DNA of 32,418 nucleotides from Clostridia bacterium (GTDB lineage: Bacteria > Bacillota > Clostridia > Christensenellales > UBA1242), in assembly GCA_009929275.1 (NCBI GenBank), contig SAAW01000013.1, forward strand, positions 1 to 32,418, written 5' to 3'. The position numbers and the translations under genes are program-made. The notes below the pieces were generated by a model. It searched no databases and had not been told where the DNA came from. It saw nothing but the letters and a program-made list of their open reading frames with translations. Of this stretch, positions 16,953 to 25,517 are shown piece after piece (the stretch's first letter is position 1; the number at the start of each line of letters is the position of its first letter).

Positions 16953-17852
16953 TTATTCTAAAAAAAATTCAGAAGAGTCGACATTAAAATAGTTTGTAGG
17001 AAATTCTGGTTCGGCCTCTTTTTTCAAAACCTTGTGGGAATTGTAGGTTAAAAGTTCAATTAAATCATTAAGAGAAATTTGTATTGCTTTCATATGCTGG
17101 CAGATGTCAATTGCTTCATTATTGTCAATAATTGCTTTTGCATTATTCCTTATTTTCCCTTCATTGATTTCTTTAATAAGTTTATCTGCCCAATCCCAAT
17201 CGTATGGCATAAATCTAAAACCTTCAAAAAGTTCTGGAAAGTTTTTTAAAAGTAAATTTTCTTGGGCGTTAAAAATATCCATTGCATTTGTGATTAGGCT
17301 TGTTTTTGAATATCCTTTTGGAGGAGTTTCCAAATTGGAAATCTGAGAAATTATATCCTCTGGTTTTGTTAGATTATAAATTTTAATTATATTCTTTAAT
17401 CTCATAATAAAAGCATTTTTAATAATCTCGTGATTACTTTCACCTTTGTTTGACAAATCCATATTTTCTTCCAATTCATCAAAAAAATGATGAGGATTAG
17501 CATTTTTTTGTAAAAATATTTTTCTCACAACATCGTGAAATTCTTCCTTTGTGAAAATACTTGGAAAATCTATAAATCTATTAATCCTTCCTAATAATTT
17601 ATCTTTATAAATTTCTGACCTTCTCTCATCTTTCAAAAGTGCTTTGTTTTCCATTATTAAGAGATATGCAAAAACTTCAGCTGGATTGGTTAAAAATGAC
17701 TCTTTACCATAGTCTTCACCAAAAAAAGTTCCAGTTTTTTCTGCATTTTCATCAACTAAATTGTCACCATTAAAACTTATCCGTTTGCCATCAATTTCTA
17801 TATTTTCTGCGCTATAAACTGCAATGATGGAGTCCCCTATTTTTCTTTGCAT
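16953..17852 (-). CDS. Hypothetical protein, paralog B of tandem pair
   Basis: 299 aa from ATG 17852 with GTGAGGAAGAA RBS; the ORF-track start at 17903 is less likely. Confidence 0.82.
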   Translation of the reverse strand: MQRKIGDSIIAVYSAENIEIDGKRISFNGDNLVDENAEKTGTFFGEDYGKESFLTNPAEVFAYLLIMENKALLKDERRSEIYKDKLLGRINRFIDFPSIFTKEEFHDVVRKIFLQKNANPHHFFDELEENMDLSNKGESNHEIIKNAFIMRLKNIIKIYNLTKPEDIISQISNLETPPKGYSKTSLITNAMDIFNAQENLLLKNFPELFEGFRFMPYDWDWADKLIKEINEGKIRNNAKAIIDNNEAIDICQHMKAIQISLNDLIELLTYNSHKVLKKEAEPEFPTNYFNVDSSEFFLE

Positions 17853-17974
17853 TTCTTCCTCACTTTGTGTTTTTATTCTATTATATAAAAAACAAGAAGT
17901 CAATATTTAATATTTTAAAAAATTTGAATAAAAATTTTTTTAAAACTTAAACTAGCATAAAAAGGGGGTTAATT

Positions 17975-18193
17975 ATGAAAATTGCTAACATAATTGCTTG
18001 GATTCTTCTTATAATCGGGGGGCTTAACTGGCTGATTATTGGAATATTCACAATAAACATTGTGAGTCTGCTGGTGGGAGGAGTTGCCATTCTTCTCAGA
18101 ATTGTCTACATTCTCGTTGGACTAAGTGCACTTTGGATTCTCTTCGTGCCACTAATTGAAAAAGGACGAATCTCATTTTGGGGAGTAAAATAA
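17975..18193 (+). CDS. DUF378 family small membrane protein (YuzA-like)
   Basis: 72 aa; IIAWILLIIGGLNWLIIGIF...VYILVGLSALWIL; upstream GGGGG-type RBS region. Confidence 0.88.
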   Translation: MKIANIIAWILLIIGGLNWLIIGIFTINIVSLLVGGVAILLRIVYILVGLSALWILFVPLIEKGRISFWGVK

Positions 18194-18220
18194 CTTGTAT
18201 TTTTTTTAATCTATTCTTTA

Positions 18221-18250
18221 AAAAAACTCACTTTTTAGGTGAGTTTTTTA
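18221..18250. terminator. Bidirectional intrinsic terminator
   Basis: AAAAAACTCAC-ttttta-GGTGAGTTTTTT between convergent genes. Confidence 0.8.
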
Positions 18251-18291
18251 ATGTTTAGAAATTATTTTTTTTTGTTAATTTATCTTTATAA

Positions 18292-19770
18292 TTAAAGCAA
18301 TATGCAAATTATTCCGCCCTTGCCCTCGTTGACAATCCTTGAAAGAGTTTTTCTAATTTTTCTCTGAGCCTCGACAGGCATTTGCACGATTTTTTTGTTA
18401 AGCCCTTCGTTCACAAGGCTGTGCATACTCTTGCCAAACATATTTGTGTCCCAAAGGCTTTTTGGATTGTTTTCAAACTCTTTTAAAAGATATTTCACAA
18501 GTTCTTCACTTTGTTGCTCGGAGCCCACGATTGGGCTTATCTCTGTTTCGACATCAACTTTCATTATATGCCAACTTGGAGCACTGGCTTTGAGCCTGAC
18601 GCCGTAACGAGAACCTTGTTTCACCATTTCGGGTTCTTCAAGTGTCATTTCTTCAATTTTTGGACTGACAACTCCATATCCCGTTTCTTCCACCTGCGAG
18701 AGTGCCTCACTAAATTTATCATATTCACCTTTTGCGTAAGCAAGTTTTTTGATGTAAGTAACAAGTTCAAAATCGCTGGAAATTTTTTGGTCGCATTCAC
18801 GAGAAAGCACTTTGTAGAACAAGTCTTGCTTTGGCTTGATGTCAAGATATGCAATTCCTTTCCCCATATCGATGCCAGCCATACTCACTGTTTCAAAATT
18901 TTCACTTGCCTCAAACGCCATTTTTTCACTGTCAAGTTCGCCAATTTTTCTTGTTTTGTCAATTATATATTTGCTTTGAGCGACAATTTCTTGAATGAGT
19001 TCGTCGTCATATGGCAGTGCTTGGAGCCAACTTGGCATCTTAACCCGCAGAGAATATAATGGAAATTCTTGCAAAATATTTGAGAAAATTTCGTTTATAT
19101 TTTGCTGTGTTAAGTTTAAAACGTCCAATGTTATCACGGGGATTTCATATTTTTTGCTAAGAGACTCTCTCAAAGAAAGCGTGTCTTCATCTTTTGGTCT
19201 TGCTGAATTTATGACGACAACAAAAGGTTTTCCAAGGGCTTTTAGTTCAAGGATTGCCTTATTTTCGGCGTCTACAAAACTTTTCCTTTGAAGTTCTCCA
19301 AAACTTCCGTCTGTCGTGAGCACCACTGCAATCGTCGAATGGTCGGTGATAACTTTTTTTGTGCCAATTTCCGCTGCGTCTTCAAAAGAAAGAGATTTGT
19401 CGCTCCAAGGTGTTTTGACAAGTCGAGGTTTGTTGTTTTCAACGAGTCCTTCTGCCCCGCTTACTGTGTATCCCACGCAATCCACAAGGCGAATTTTCAA
19501 ATTCACTTTTTCATTAACTGTAATTTTGACTGCCTCTTTTGGCACAAAACGGGGTTGCGTCGTCATTATTGTTTTGCCGTCGGCACTTTGAGGAAGTTCG
19601 TCTACTGTTCGTATTTTATCATAGTCATTTGTTATGTTTGGCAATACCATTTCATTCATAAAATTTGTGATGAACGTGGATTTTCCGCAACGAACAGGTC
19701 CGACAACACCAAGATAGATGTCGCCAGATGTCCTTGTTGAAATGTCATCATATATATTGTTTGAATTCAT
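18292..19770 (-). CDS. spoIVA: Stage IV sporulation protein A
   Basis: 492 aa; YDDISTRTSGDIYLGVVGPVRCGKSTFITNFMN and conserved C-terminus; GGAGG RBS. Confidence 0.97.
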   Translation of the reverse strand: MNSNNIYDDISTRTSGDIYLGVVGPVRCGKSTFITNFMNEMVLPNITNDYDKIRTVDELPQSADGKTIMTTQPRFVPKEAVKITVNEKVNLKIRLVDCVGYTVSGAEGLVENNKPRLVKTPWSDKSLSFEDAAEIGTKKVITDHSTIAVVLTTDGSFGELQRKSFVDAENKAILELKALGKPFVVVINSARPKDEDTLSLRESLSKKYEIPVITLDVLNLTQQNINEIFSNILQEFPLYSLRVKMPSWLQALPYDDELIQEIVAQSKYIIDKTRKIGELDSEKMAFEASENFETVSMAGIDMGKGIAYLDIKPKQDLFYKVLSRECDQKISSDFELVTYIKKLAYAKGEYDKFSEALSQVEETGYGVVSPKIEEMTLEEPEMVKQGSRYGVRLKASAPSWHIMKVDVETEISPIVGSEQQSEELVKYLLKEFENNPKSLWDTNMFGKSMHSLVNEGLNKKIVQMPVEAQRKIRKTLSRIVNEGKGGIICILL

Positions 19771-19801
19771 TATGTTCCTCCGTGTAAATTCGTTATAACA
19801 A

Positions 19802-19830
19802 AATATATGACTAAGAAATTATCGTTATGC
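19802..19830 (-). promoter_or_regulatory. Candidate sigma-E promoter of spoIVA
   Basis: Minus strand GCATAAC - 14 bp - CATATATT (ATA-N16-CATA spacing), about 30 bp upstream of the spoIVA start. Confidence 0.45.
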
Positions 19831-19846
19831 AAAAAAAAAGAAAAAG

Positions 19847-20551
19847 TCAGCCTATTTCTTTTCTTTTTATTTGTTCTTTTTCCAATTTGCTGAGTTTATT
19901 TTTTGAGGAATGTTTTAAAAAACTCTTTTTAAAATTTAACCTATTCTCTTTGCCAGTTAAAAGCCTGAAAATGTTTCGCCTGTGAGCGTATATGATGAGG
20001 AAAAAAATTGCAAAGAGCAAAAAACTTAAAACTATGTTGCCTTGCCCTGTTAGAAGTCCCAAAGAATATGCCTCATAGATTGTGAAAATGGTGACGATGC
20101 AAAAAGACATCACCGACGCATAGTCGAACAAAAGCAAGAATAGAAATCCAAAAACAAAAGTGAGGACACCTAAAACAGGAGTTGCGACACAAAACATTCC
20201 ATAGACAGCAGCGACACCTTTCCCACCTTTAAAATGATAGAACAGCGGAAAAATCGTGCCAACAAGTGAGAACAATCCACCCAAAAATAAGCCAATGTAG
20301 GACTCTATCCCCGTCCACCCAAACAGCCATTTGCCAAAAAGAGCAGGGATAATTCCCTTTAACATATCAAACAAAAGAGTGATTAAGCCGACCCAAAAAC
20401 CAAGATTTCTGATCATATTCATAGTCCCCGGGTTGCCACTGCCGGCTTTTAAAATGTCGTAGTGATTTGCTTTGCTGATTATTTTGGCGAAAAAAATATT
20501 ACCTATAAGGTAGGAAATTATTATTAAAATGACATATTTCCACCATTCCAC
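19847..20551 (-). CDS. plsY: Glycerol-3-phosphate acyltransferase PlsY
   Basis: 234 aa; ISYLIGNIFFAKIISK, SGNPGTMNMIRNLG, FKGGKGVAAVYG motifs. Confidence 0.95.
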   Translation of the reverse strand: MEWWKYVILIIISYLIGNIFFAKIISKANHYDILKAGSGNPGTMNMIRNLGFWVGLITLLFDMLKGIIPALFGKWLFGWTGIESYIGLFLGGLFSLVGTIFPLFYHFKGGKGVAAVYGMFCVATPVLGVLTFVFGFLFLLLFDYASVMSFCIVTIFTIYEAYSLGLLTGQGNIVLSFLLFAIFFLIIYAHRRNIFRLLTGKENRLNFKKSFLKHSSKNKLSKLEKEQIKRKEIG

Positions 20552-20555
20552 TTTC

Positions 20556-21887
20556 TTATTCTTCCTTATCAGTTCGATTTTTAATCACAATTTTAATTGG
20601 CGTGCCACTGAAATCGACCGCCTTTCTTATGGTGTTTTCAAGATATCTCAAATATGAAAAGTGCATATTTTCCTTGTCATTCACAAAGATGACGAATGTT
20701 GGAACCATAACACCTGTCTGCGTTGCATATAAAATTTTGAGCCTTTGACCATTCTTGGAAGGTGGCTGTTTCAAATTGATTGCAGTTTGAATGATGTCGT
20801 TGAGTTGCCCTGTGGTGATGCGTTTGTTCGCATTTTGAAGGACTTTTTCCACTGTTTCCATAATCTTTGGAATTCTTTGATTTGATTTAACAGACACAAA
20901 AAGGGGGACAAAATAGTCCATAAACTTCAAGTCTTCTTTCAAATTATCGGTGTATTTGTTGATTGTATATCCGTCTTTATCTTCAATCAAATCCCATTTG
21001 TTAAGCACAATTATGCTTGGCTTGTGCTGTTCGTGGACGAACCCTGCCACTTTTATGTCTTGCTCTGTTATGCCGTCGGCAACGTCAATCATCACAAGCA
21101 CAATGTCGGCTCGTTTGATTGCTTCAATCGTCCTCAAAACACTGTATCTCTCAATTGAACCGCTTTCAATCGCGTTTTTCTTGCGAAGCCCTGCGGTGTC
21201 GATGAGAATATAATCTTTGCCGTTATATCTAAATTCAGAGTCAATAGCGTCGCGTGTGGTGCCAGCAATTTTGCTGACGACAAGCCTTTCTTCACCCAAA
21301 AATTTGTTCACCAGACTGCTTTTCCCTGCATTTGGCTTGCCCACAATGGCAATTTTGATGGCATCTGGCTTCTCTTCTTTTAAAGCATTTTTATCTTTCA
21401 AGCAAACAATAATCTCGTCTAAAAGTTCACCTAACCCCTTTCCTTGCTCTGAAGAAATGGGGAAAACTCGCTTGAACCCAAGTTCATAGAAATCAAAAGA
21501 TTTCTCAATCTCAAAATTATCTAGTTTGTTCACAACTAAAATTACTTCTTTTCTTGTTTTTTTCATAAGAAAATCGGCAACTTCTCTGTCGGCATTTGTA
21601 ATCCCCTCTTTGCCGTCGACAAAAAACAAAATTACTTGTGCTAAATCAATGGCAATCTGGGCTTGTGCCAATATATTTTTCTCAATCTCGCCTCTATTTT
21701 CAAAGTCGAGCCCACCTGTGTCCACAAGCGTAAAATAGTTGCCGAGCCATTCAGCGTCTCCATAAATTCTGTCCCGCGTGACACCTGCAATGTCATCGAC
21801 AATGCTTATTCTTCTGCCACATATTCTGTTAAAAAAGGTGCTTTTACCAACATTTGGTCTGCCAACAACGGCAACTAGTGATTTCAA
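20556..21887 (-). CDS. der: Ribosome biogenesis GTPase Der
   Basis: 443 aa; two GTPase domains (GRPNVGKSTFFN and GKPNAGKSSLVN) and KH-like C-terminus. Confidence 0.98.
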   Translation of the reverse strand: MKSLVAVVGRPNVGKSTFFNRICGRRISIVDDIAGVTRDRIYGDAEWLGNYFTLVDTGGLDFENRGEIEKNILAQAQIAIDLAQVILFFVDGKEGITNADREVADFLMKKTRKEVILVVNKLDNFEIEKSFDFYELGFKRVFPISSEQGKGLGELLDEIIVCLKDKNALKEEKPDAIKIAIVGKPNAGKSSLVNKFLGEERLVVSKIAGTTRDAIDSEFRYNGKDYILIDTAGLRKKNAIESGSIERYSVLRTIEAIKRADIVLVMIDVADGITEQDIKVAGFVHEQHKPSIIVLNKWDLIEDKDGYTINKYTDNLKEDLKFMDYFVPLFVSVKSNQRIPKIMETVEKVLQNANKRITTGQLNDIIQTAINLKQPPSKNGQRLKILYATQTGVMVPTFVIFVNDKENMHFSYLRYLENTIRKAVDFSGTPIKIVIKNRTDKEE

Positions 21888-21974
21888 AATTAATTTTTCC
21901 TTTATATTACTATCAAAAACAAACTTTTTAGTTTAATTCTTTGTAATGAATTGTATCACATAAAAAATTTTTTA

Positions 21975-24101
21975 TCAATTATTTAACAAAAAACATTTTT
22001 TGCAATTAAAGTTGCAAGTTGAACATTTTTCGCATGTCTTTTTTGAAAAAATGAGCAAAAGAAAAGTTCCTAAAAGCACGAGAAAACCAATCAAAAATTT
22101 AAAAACAGCGCTTCCCGTTGCAAAATTGTAGATTAAAAAGCAAATTCCATATGCAATGGAAAATTGAAGTGTGCAGGCAAAAAGTGTCCATTTTAGCCCA
22201 ATTTCTTGCCTTAAAACTGCCATTGTGGACACGCAAGGGAGATATAGAAGACTAAACACCATCATCACAATTGCGGTGACGGGCGAAAAAGTTATAACAA
22301 AACCGCTTGAGAGAAAACTACTCCCTAGTTGCTCGTCAAAATTGTTTGAGTTTGGCACTTTGTTTATTATCGCCATTGTGGCGACCACCATTTCCTTTGC
22401 CATCACCCCAACAAGCAAACTGACGACAATGCCATAGTTGCCAAGTCCAATTGGGACAAATATGAAGCACAGCCATTTGCCGACTGTTTCAAGCATACTC
22501 ACCGCATAGGTGCTTGTCGGAACATAGATAAACGAAAAACTGAAATTTTGCAAAATCCAAACAATTACACTGAAAGAAAGCAAAATCGTGGACACTTTCA
22601 CCACAAATGTCTTGCAATTTTGCCAGATAACACTGAAAACACGCCTGAAATTTGGGAGTCTGTATTGCGGAAATTCGAGGATAAAAGACCTTTCCCCGCT
22701 TCTTAGTTTGCCACGATTTAGAATGTTTGACACGATGAGTGCGACAATTAGCCCCAAAACATACATTGAAATGATGACTAAAATGTTGCCCTTGCCAAAA
22801 AAAGACCCGCCAATAACTGCATAAATGGGCAATTTTGCACTGCAACTCATATATGGCGTGAGCATTGCAGTTTTTAATTTTGTATTTTTATCTTCAATGT
22901 TTCTTGCCGTCATCACCGCCGTTGTCGAGCACCCAAGGCTCATCAAAATGGTGAAAATACTTTTGCCACTCAGCCCAAATTTATAGAAAATTTCCTCAAA
23001 AGAAAATGCTAGACGCGACATATATCCGCTGTCTTCAAGCAGTGACAAAAATAAAAATAGAAGCACAATTTGCGGAATGAAACTGAGGAGCCCGCCCACG
23101 CCCGAGATTATCGCCGTCGAAAAAAGCCCCACCACCCAAATGGGAGAATTTATGCTGATGAGAAATTGCTTTGTTGGAATGGCGACGAGGTCGAAGAGTT
23201 CTTTTAATCCTTGCGATAAAAATGACCCGACAGACGAAAAAGTGATGAAAAAAATGCCAAATAAAATGAGAAGAAAAATGGGGAAACATAAAAATTTGTT
23301 TAAAATAATCTTATCAATTTTGTGTTTGCCATAGACACTTTCACCTTTTTTAACAGTGATTTCTTTCATAATTTGAGAAATGTATTCAAAGCGAAGTGAA
23401 GCAATTTTTGATAAAAAATCTTCTTTTTCAATTATCCTATTAACTCTCTTTTTTTGGATTTCTGTTAAGTTTATTTTTTCAAAAACACTTTCGTCTTGTT
23501 CCAAAATTTTTATACACAAAAAGTTTTCTTTGCCATAAAAGATTTGCATTTGCTCTTTTGTCAAAATTTCTTTAATTTCGTCTAGTGGCAATTTGCAAAG
23601 ATATGGCAAAGGGGTTGAAAAATTTTCAAATTTTTTTGTTAATTTTTCAAGTAAATTTTTTTCTATTTTTTTATCAATTGAAATAACACAAACTCCTAAA
23701 ATTTGCGAAAGTTTTTTATAGTCATAAATCGTTCCCTTTTCCTTTATTTCTTTTGCAAAATTGACGAAAATAACGGGAGAAATATTCATTTCAAGTAGAC
23801 CCAAAGTTAGATAAAGATTTCTTTGAAGGACATTGCCGTCGACGACATCGATGACGATGCCAGAATTTTTTTGGATATAATCAATGGAAACTTGCTCCTC
23901 AAAACTGAAACTTGAGAGCGAATAAAGCCCCGGCAGGTCGACAAGGTCGAACTTTTTCCCTAAACATTCGATTTGTTTTTCCTTTTTGTCAACCGTCACG
24001 CCGTGCCAATTTCCAGTGTGTTCAAAACTGTTTGAGAGGCAATTAAAAAGCGTTGTTTTCCCAACATTTGGGTTGCCCACAAGCATCAACTTTTCAGACA
24101 T
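21975..24101 (-). CDS. feoB: Ferrous iron transporter B with Cys-rich C-terminal tail
   Basis: 708 aa; MSEKLMLVGNPNVGKTTLFNCLSNSFEHTGNWHGVTVDKKE, membrane core MSLGCSTTAVMTARNI; ends KKTCEKCSTCNFNCKKCFLLNN. Confidence 0.97.
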   Translation of the reverse strand: MSEKLMLVGNPNVGKTTLFNCLSNSFEHTGNWHGVTVDKKEKQIECLGKKFDLVDLPGLYSLSSFSFEEQVSIDYIQKNSGIVIDVVDGNVLQRNLYLTLGLLEMNISPVIFVNFAKEIKEKGTIYDYKKLSQILGVCVISIDKKIEKNLLEKLTKKFENFSTPLPYLCKLPLDEIKEILTKEQMQIFYGKENFLCIKILEQDESVFEKINLTEIQKKRVNRIIEKEDFLSKIASLRFEYISQIMKEITVKKGESVYGKHKIDKIILNKFLCFPIFLLILFGIFFITFSSVGSFLSQGLKELFDLVAIPTKQFLISINSPIWVVGLFSTAIISGVGGLLSFIPQIVLLFLFLSLLEDSGYMSRLAFSFEEIFYKFGLSGKSIFTILMSLGCSTTAVMTARNIEDKNTKLKTAMLTPYMSCSAKLPIYAVIGGSFFGKGNILVIISMYVLGLIVALIVSNILNRGKLRSGERSFILEFPQYRLPNFRRVFSVIWQNCKTFVVKVSTILLSFSVIVWILQNFSFSFIYVPTSTYAVSMLETVGKWLCFIFVPIGLGNYGIVVSLLVGVMAKEMVVATMAIINKVPNSNNFDEQLGSSFLSSGFVITFSPVTAIVMMVFSLLYLPCVSTMAVLRQEIGLKWTLFACTLQFSIAYGICFLIYNFATGSAVFKFLIGFLVLLGTFLLLIFSKKTCEKCSTCNFNCKKCFLLNN

Positions 24102-24143
24102 TTTCTTTCACCAAAATAACTTCTTTTTCACTCATTTTTCACC

Positions 24144-24218
24144 TTTTTTTTTCAATTTTTCTTTTTCAATTTTTCTTTTTCAATTTTTCTTTTTCAATTT
24201 TTCTTTTTCAATTTTTTT
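24144..24218. repeat. 14-bp tandem repeat (caatttttcttttt), five CAA-anchored units
   Basis: CAA at 24153, 24167, 24181, 24195 and 24209, spaced exactly 14 bp, in the feoA-feoB intergenic region. Confidence 0.93.
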
Positions 24219-24242
24219 TAATTTTTCTTCAAAAATACAATT

Positions 24243-24479
24243 TTATCTATAATTTTCCACCATAATTGAGGAAACTTCTTTTCTTTTGAGCGACAAAACA
24301 TAGCCCCTTATTTGCAAGAGAAACACCCCTTTAAAGTTTGATTTTTTTAAAATGATGACGCTTGCGTCGACAAATCCGAGGTCGAGTAGTCGCCTTTTGA
24401 CTTTGCCACTTGCGTCTATTTTAACTATTTTATATCTAATGTTTTCATAGCCTTGGCACAACGAAAAAAAACTTTCCAT
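24243..24479 (-). CDS. feoA: FeoA domain protein
   Basis: 78 aa; IVKIDASGKVKRRLLDLGFVDASVIILKKSNFKGVFLLQIRGYVLSLKRKEVSSIMV matches FeoA (SH3-like) layout; upstream of feoB. Confidence 0.88.
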   Translation of the reverse strand: MESFFSLCQGYENIRYKIVKIDASGKVKRRLLDLGFVDASVIILKKSNFKGVFLLQIRGYVLSLKRKEVSSIMVENYR

Positions 24480-24519
24480 AACTTATGATTATGAAAAGTA
24501 TTTAAAAATTATATTAAAA

Positions 24520-24966
24520 TTAAGATACTGTATTTAAAAAAGTGATGAACGTTGTGAGATCTTTGAATTTTCTGTATACAGCAGCAAATCGAACATAGGA
24601 GATTTCGTCAAGTTTTTTAAGCCTTTCCATCACCATTTCACCAATAGCCGAACTTTTAACTTCTTGGTCGAGTGAGTTGCTGATTTGCTTTTCGATGCTA
24701 GACACAAGTTCGTCGATTTGAGTCATTGTAACTGGCCTCTTTTCGCAAGATTTAATGATGCCACGCTTAATCTTTTGCGGGTCAAAAACTTGCCTTGAAC
24801 CGTCATTTTTTATGACAAGAACGGGGGTGCTTTCAATCATTTCATAGGTGGTGAAACGCTTGCCACACTTCAAACATTCGCGTCTGCGTCTGATGGAATT
24901 GCTGTCTTCACAAGCACGAGAATCAATCACTTTGCTGTCTTCAAAGCCACAAAATATACATTTCAT
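24520..24966 (-). CDS. nrdR: Transcriptional repressor NrdR
   Basis: 148 aa; MKCIFCGFEDSKVIDSRACEDSNSIRRRRECLKCGKRFTTYE. Confidence 0.98.
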   Translation of the reverse strand: MKCIFCGFEDSKVIDSRACEDSNSIRRRRECLKCGKRFTTYEMIESTPVLVIKNDGSRQVFDPQKIKRGIIKSCEKRPVTMTQIDELVSSIEKQISNSLDQEVKSSAIGEMVMERLKKLDEISYVRFAAVYRKFKDLTTFITFLNTVS

Positions 24967-25019
24967 AATTTTATCCTCAACTTTATTTCCTCAAAATTAT
25001 ATCAAAAAATTAATTTTTT

Positions 25020-25361
25020 TCAAACTGTTTTTTTAGTTGTTGTTTCTTCAGTTACATTTTCATCGGCAGTTTCGCCTGCGTCAAAAATGCGAACAGGTTT
25101 GTTTCTATTCTTTTTGTGAGGGGTTTCCACGACTTCCACCAAAATGACATCTTCCCCAATTTTGCAAATGTTGCAATATGGAATGAAAATCTCTTGAGTG
25201 GGGCGAAAAAAATTTAAAAAAGATTTGCAATTTGGCACCATAAAGCCAAGCACGCAATTTCGTGACAAATCTATGATGACGTCATTTATGTTTCCAAGCA
25301 AGCGACCGCTCAGCACATTTATGACTTCTTTGTTTCTTAGTTCCGTGAAAGAAGTTTCCAT
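25020..25361 (-). CDS. YlmC/YmxH family PRC-barrel sporulation protein
   Basis: 113 aa; FTELRNKEVINVLSGRLLGNINDVIIDLSRNCVLGFMVP. Confidence 0.88.
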   Translation of the reverse strand: METSFTELRNKEVINVLSGRLLGNINDVIIDLSRNCVLGFMVPNCKSFLNFFRPTQEIFIPYCNICKIGEDVILVEVVETPHKKNRNKPVRIFDAGETADENVTEETTTKKTV

Positions 25362-25517
25362 TTTATTCCCTCAATCAATTAATAGTTATCTTTATGCAAA
25401 AAAAATATAAAATAAAACAAATTTCGCAAAAATTACTTTAATTTAACAACTATTTTTGAATAATATTTTTTTCAATAGGACAACCTACTTTTATTCAAAC
25501 ATTAAAAGTGGTAAAAA

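Noticed and set aside
18511-19740. Several plus-strand ORFs within spoIVA and similar shadow ORFs in der, pta, ackA, ftsZ and S8 peptidase
   Set aside because: All overlap strongly supported minus-strand genes and lack RBS or family resemblance.
23986-24265. Plus-strand Phe/Ser-rich ORFs (FFNFSFSIFLFQFF)
   Set aside because: They translate the 14-bp intergenic repeat and the antisense of feoB; no RBS.
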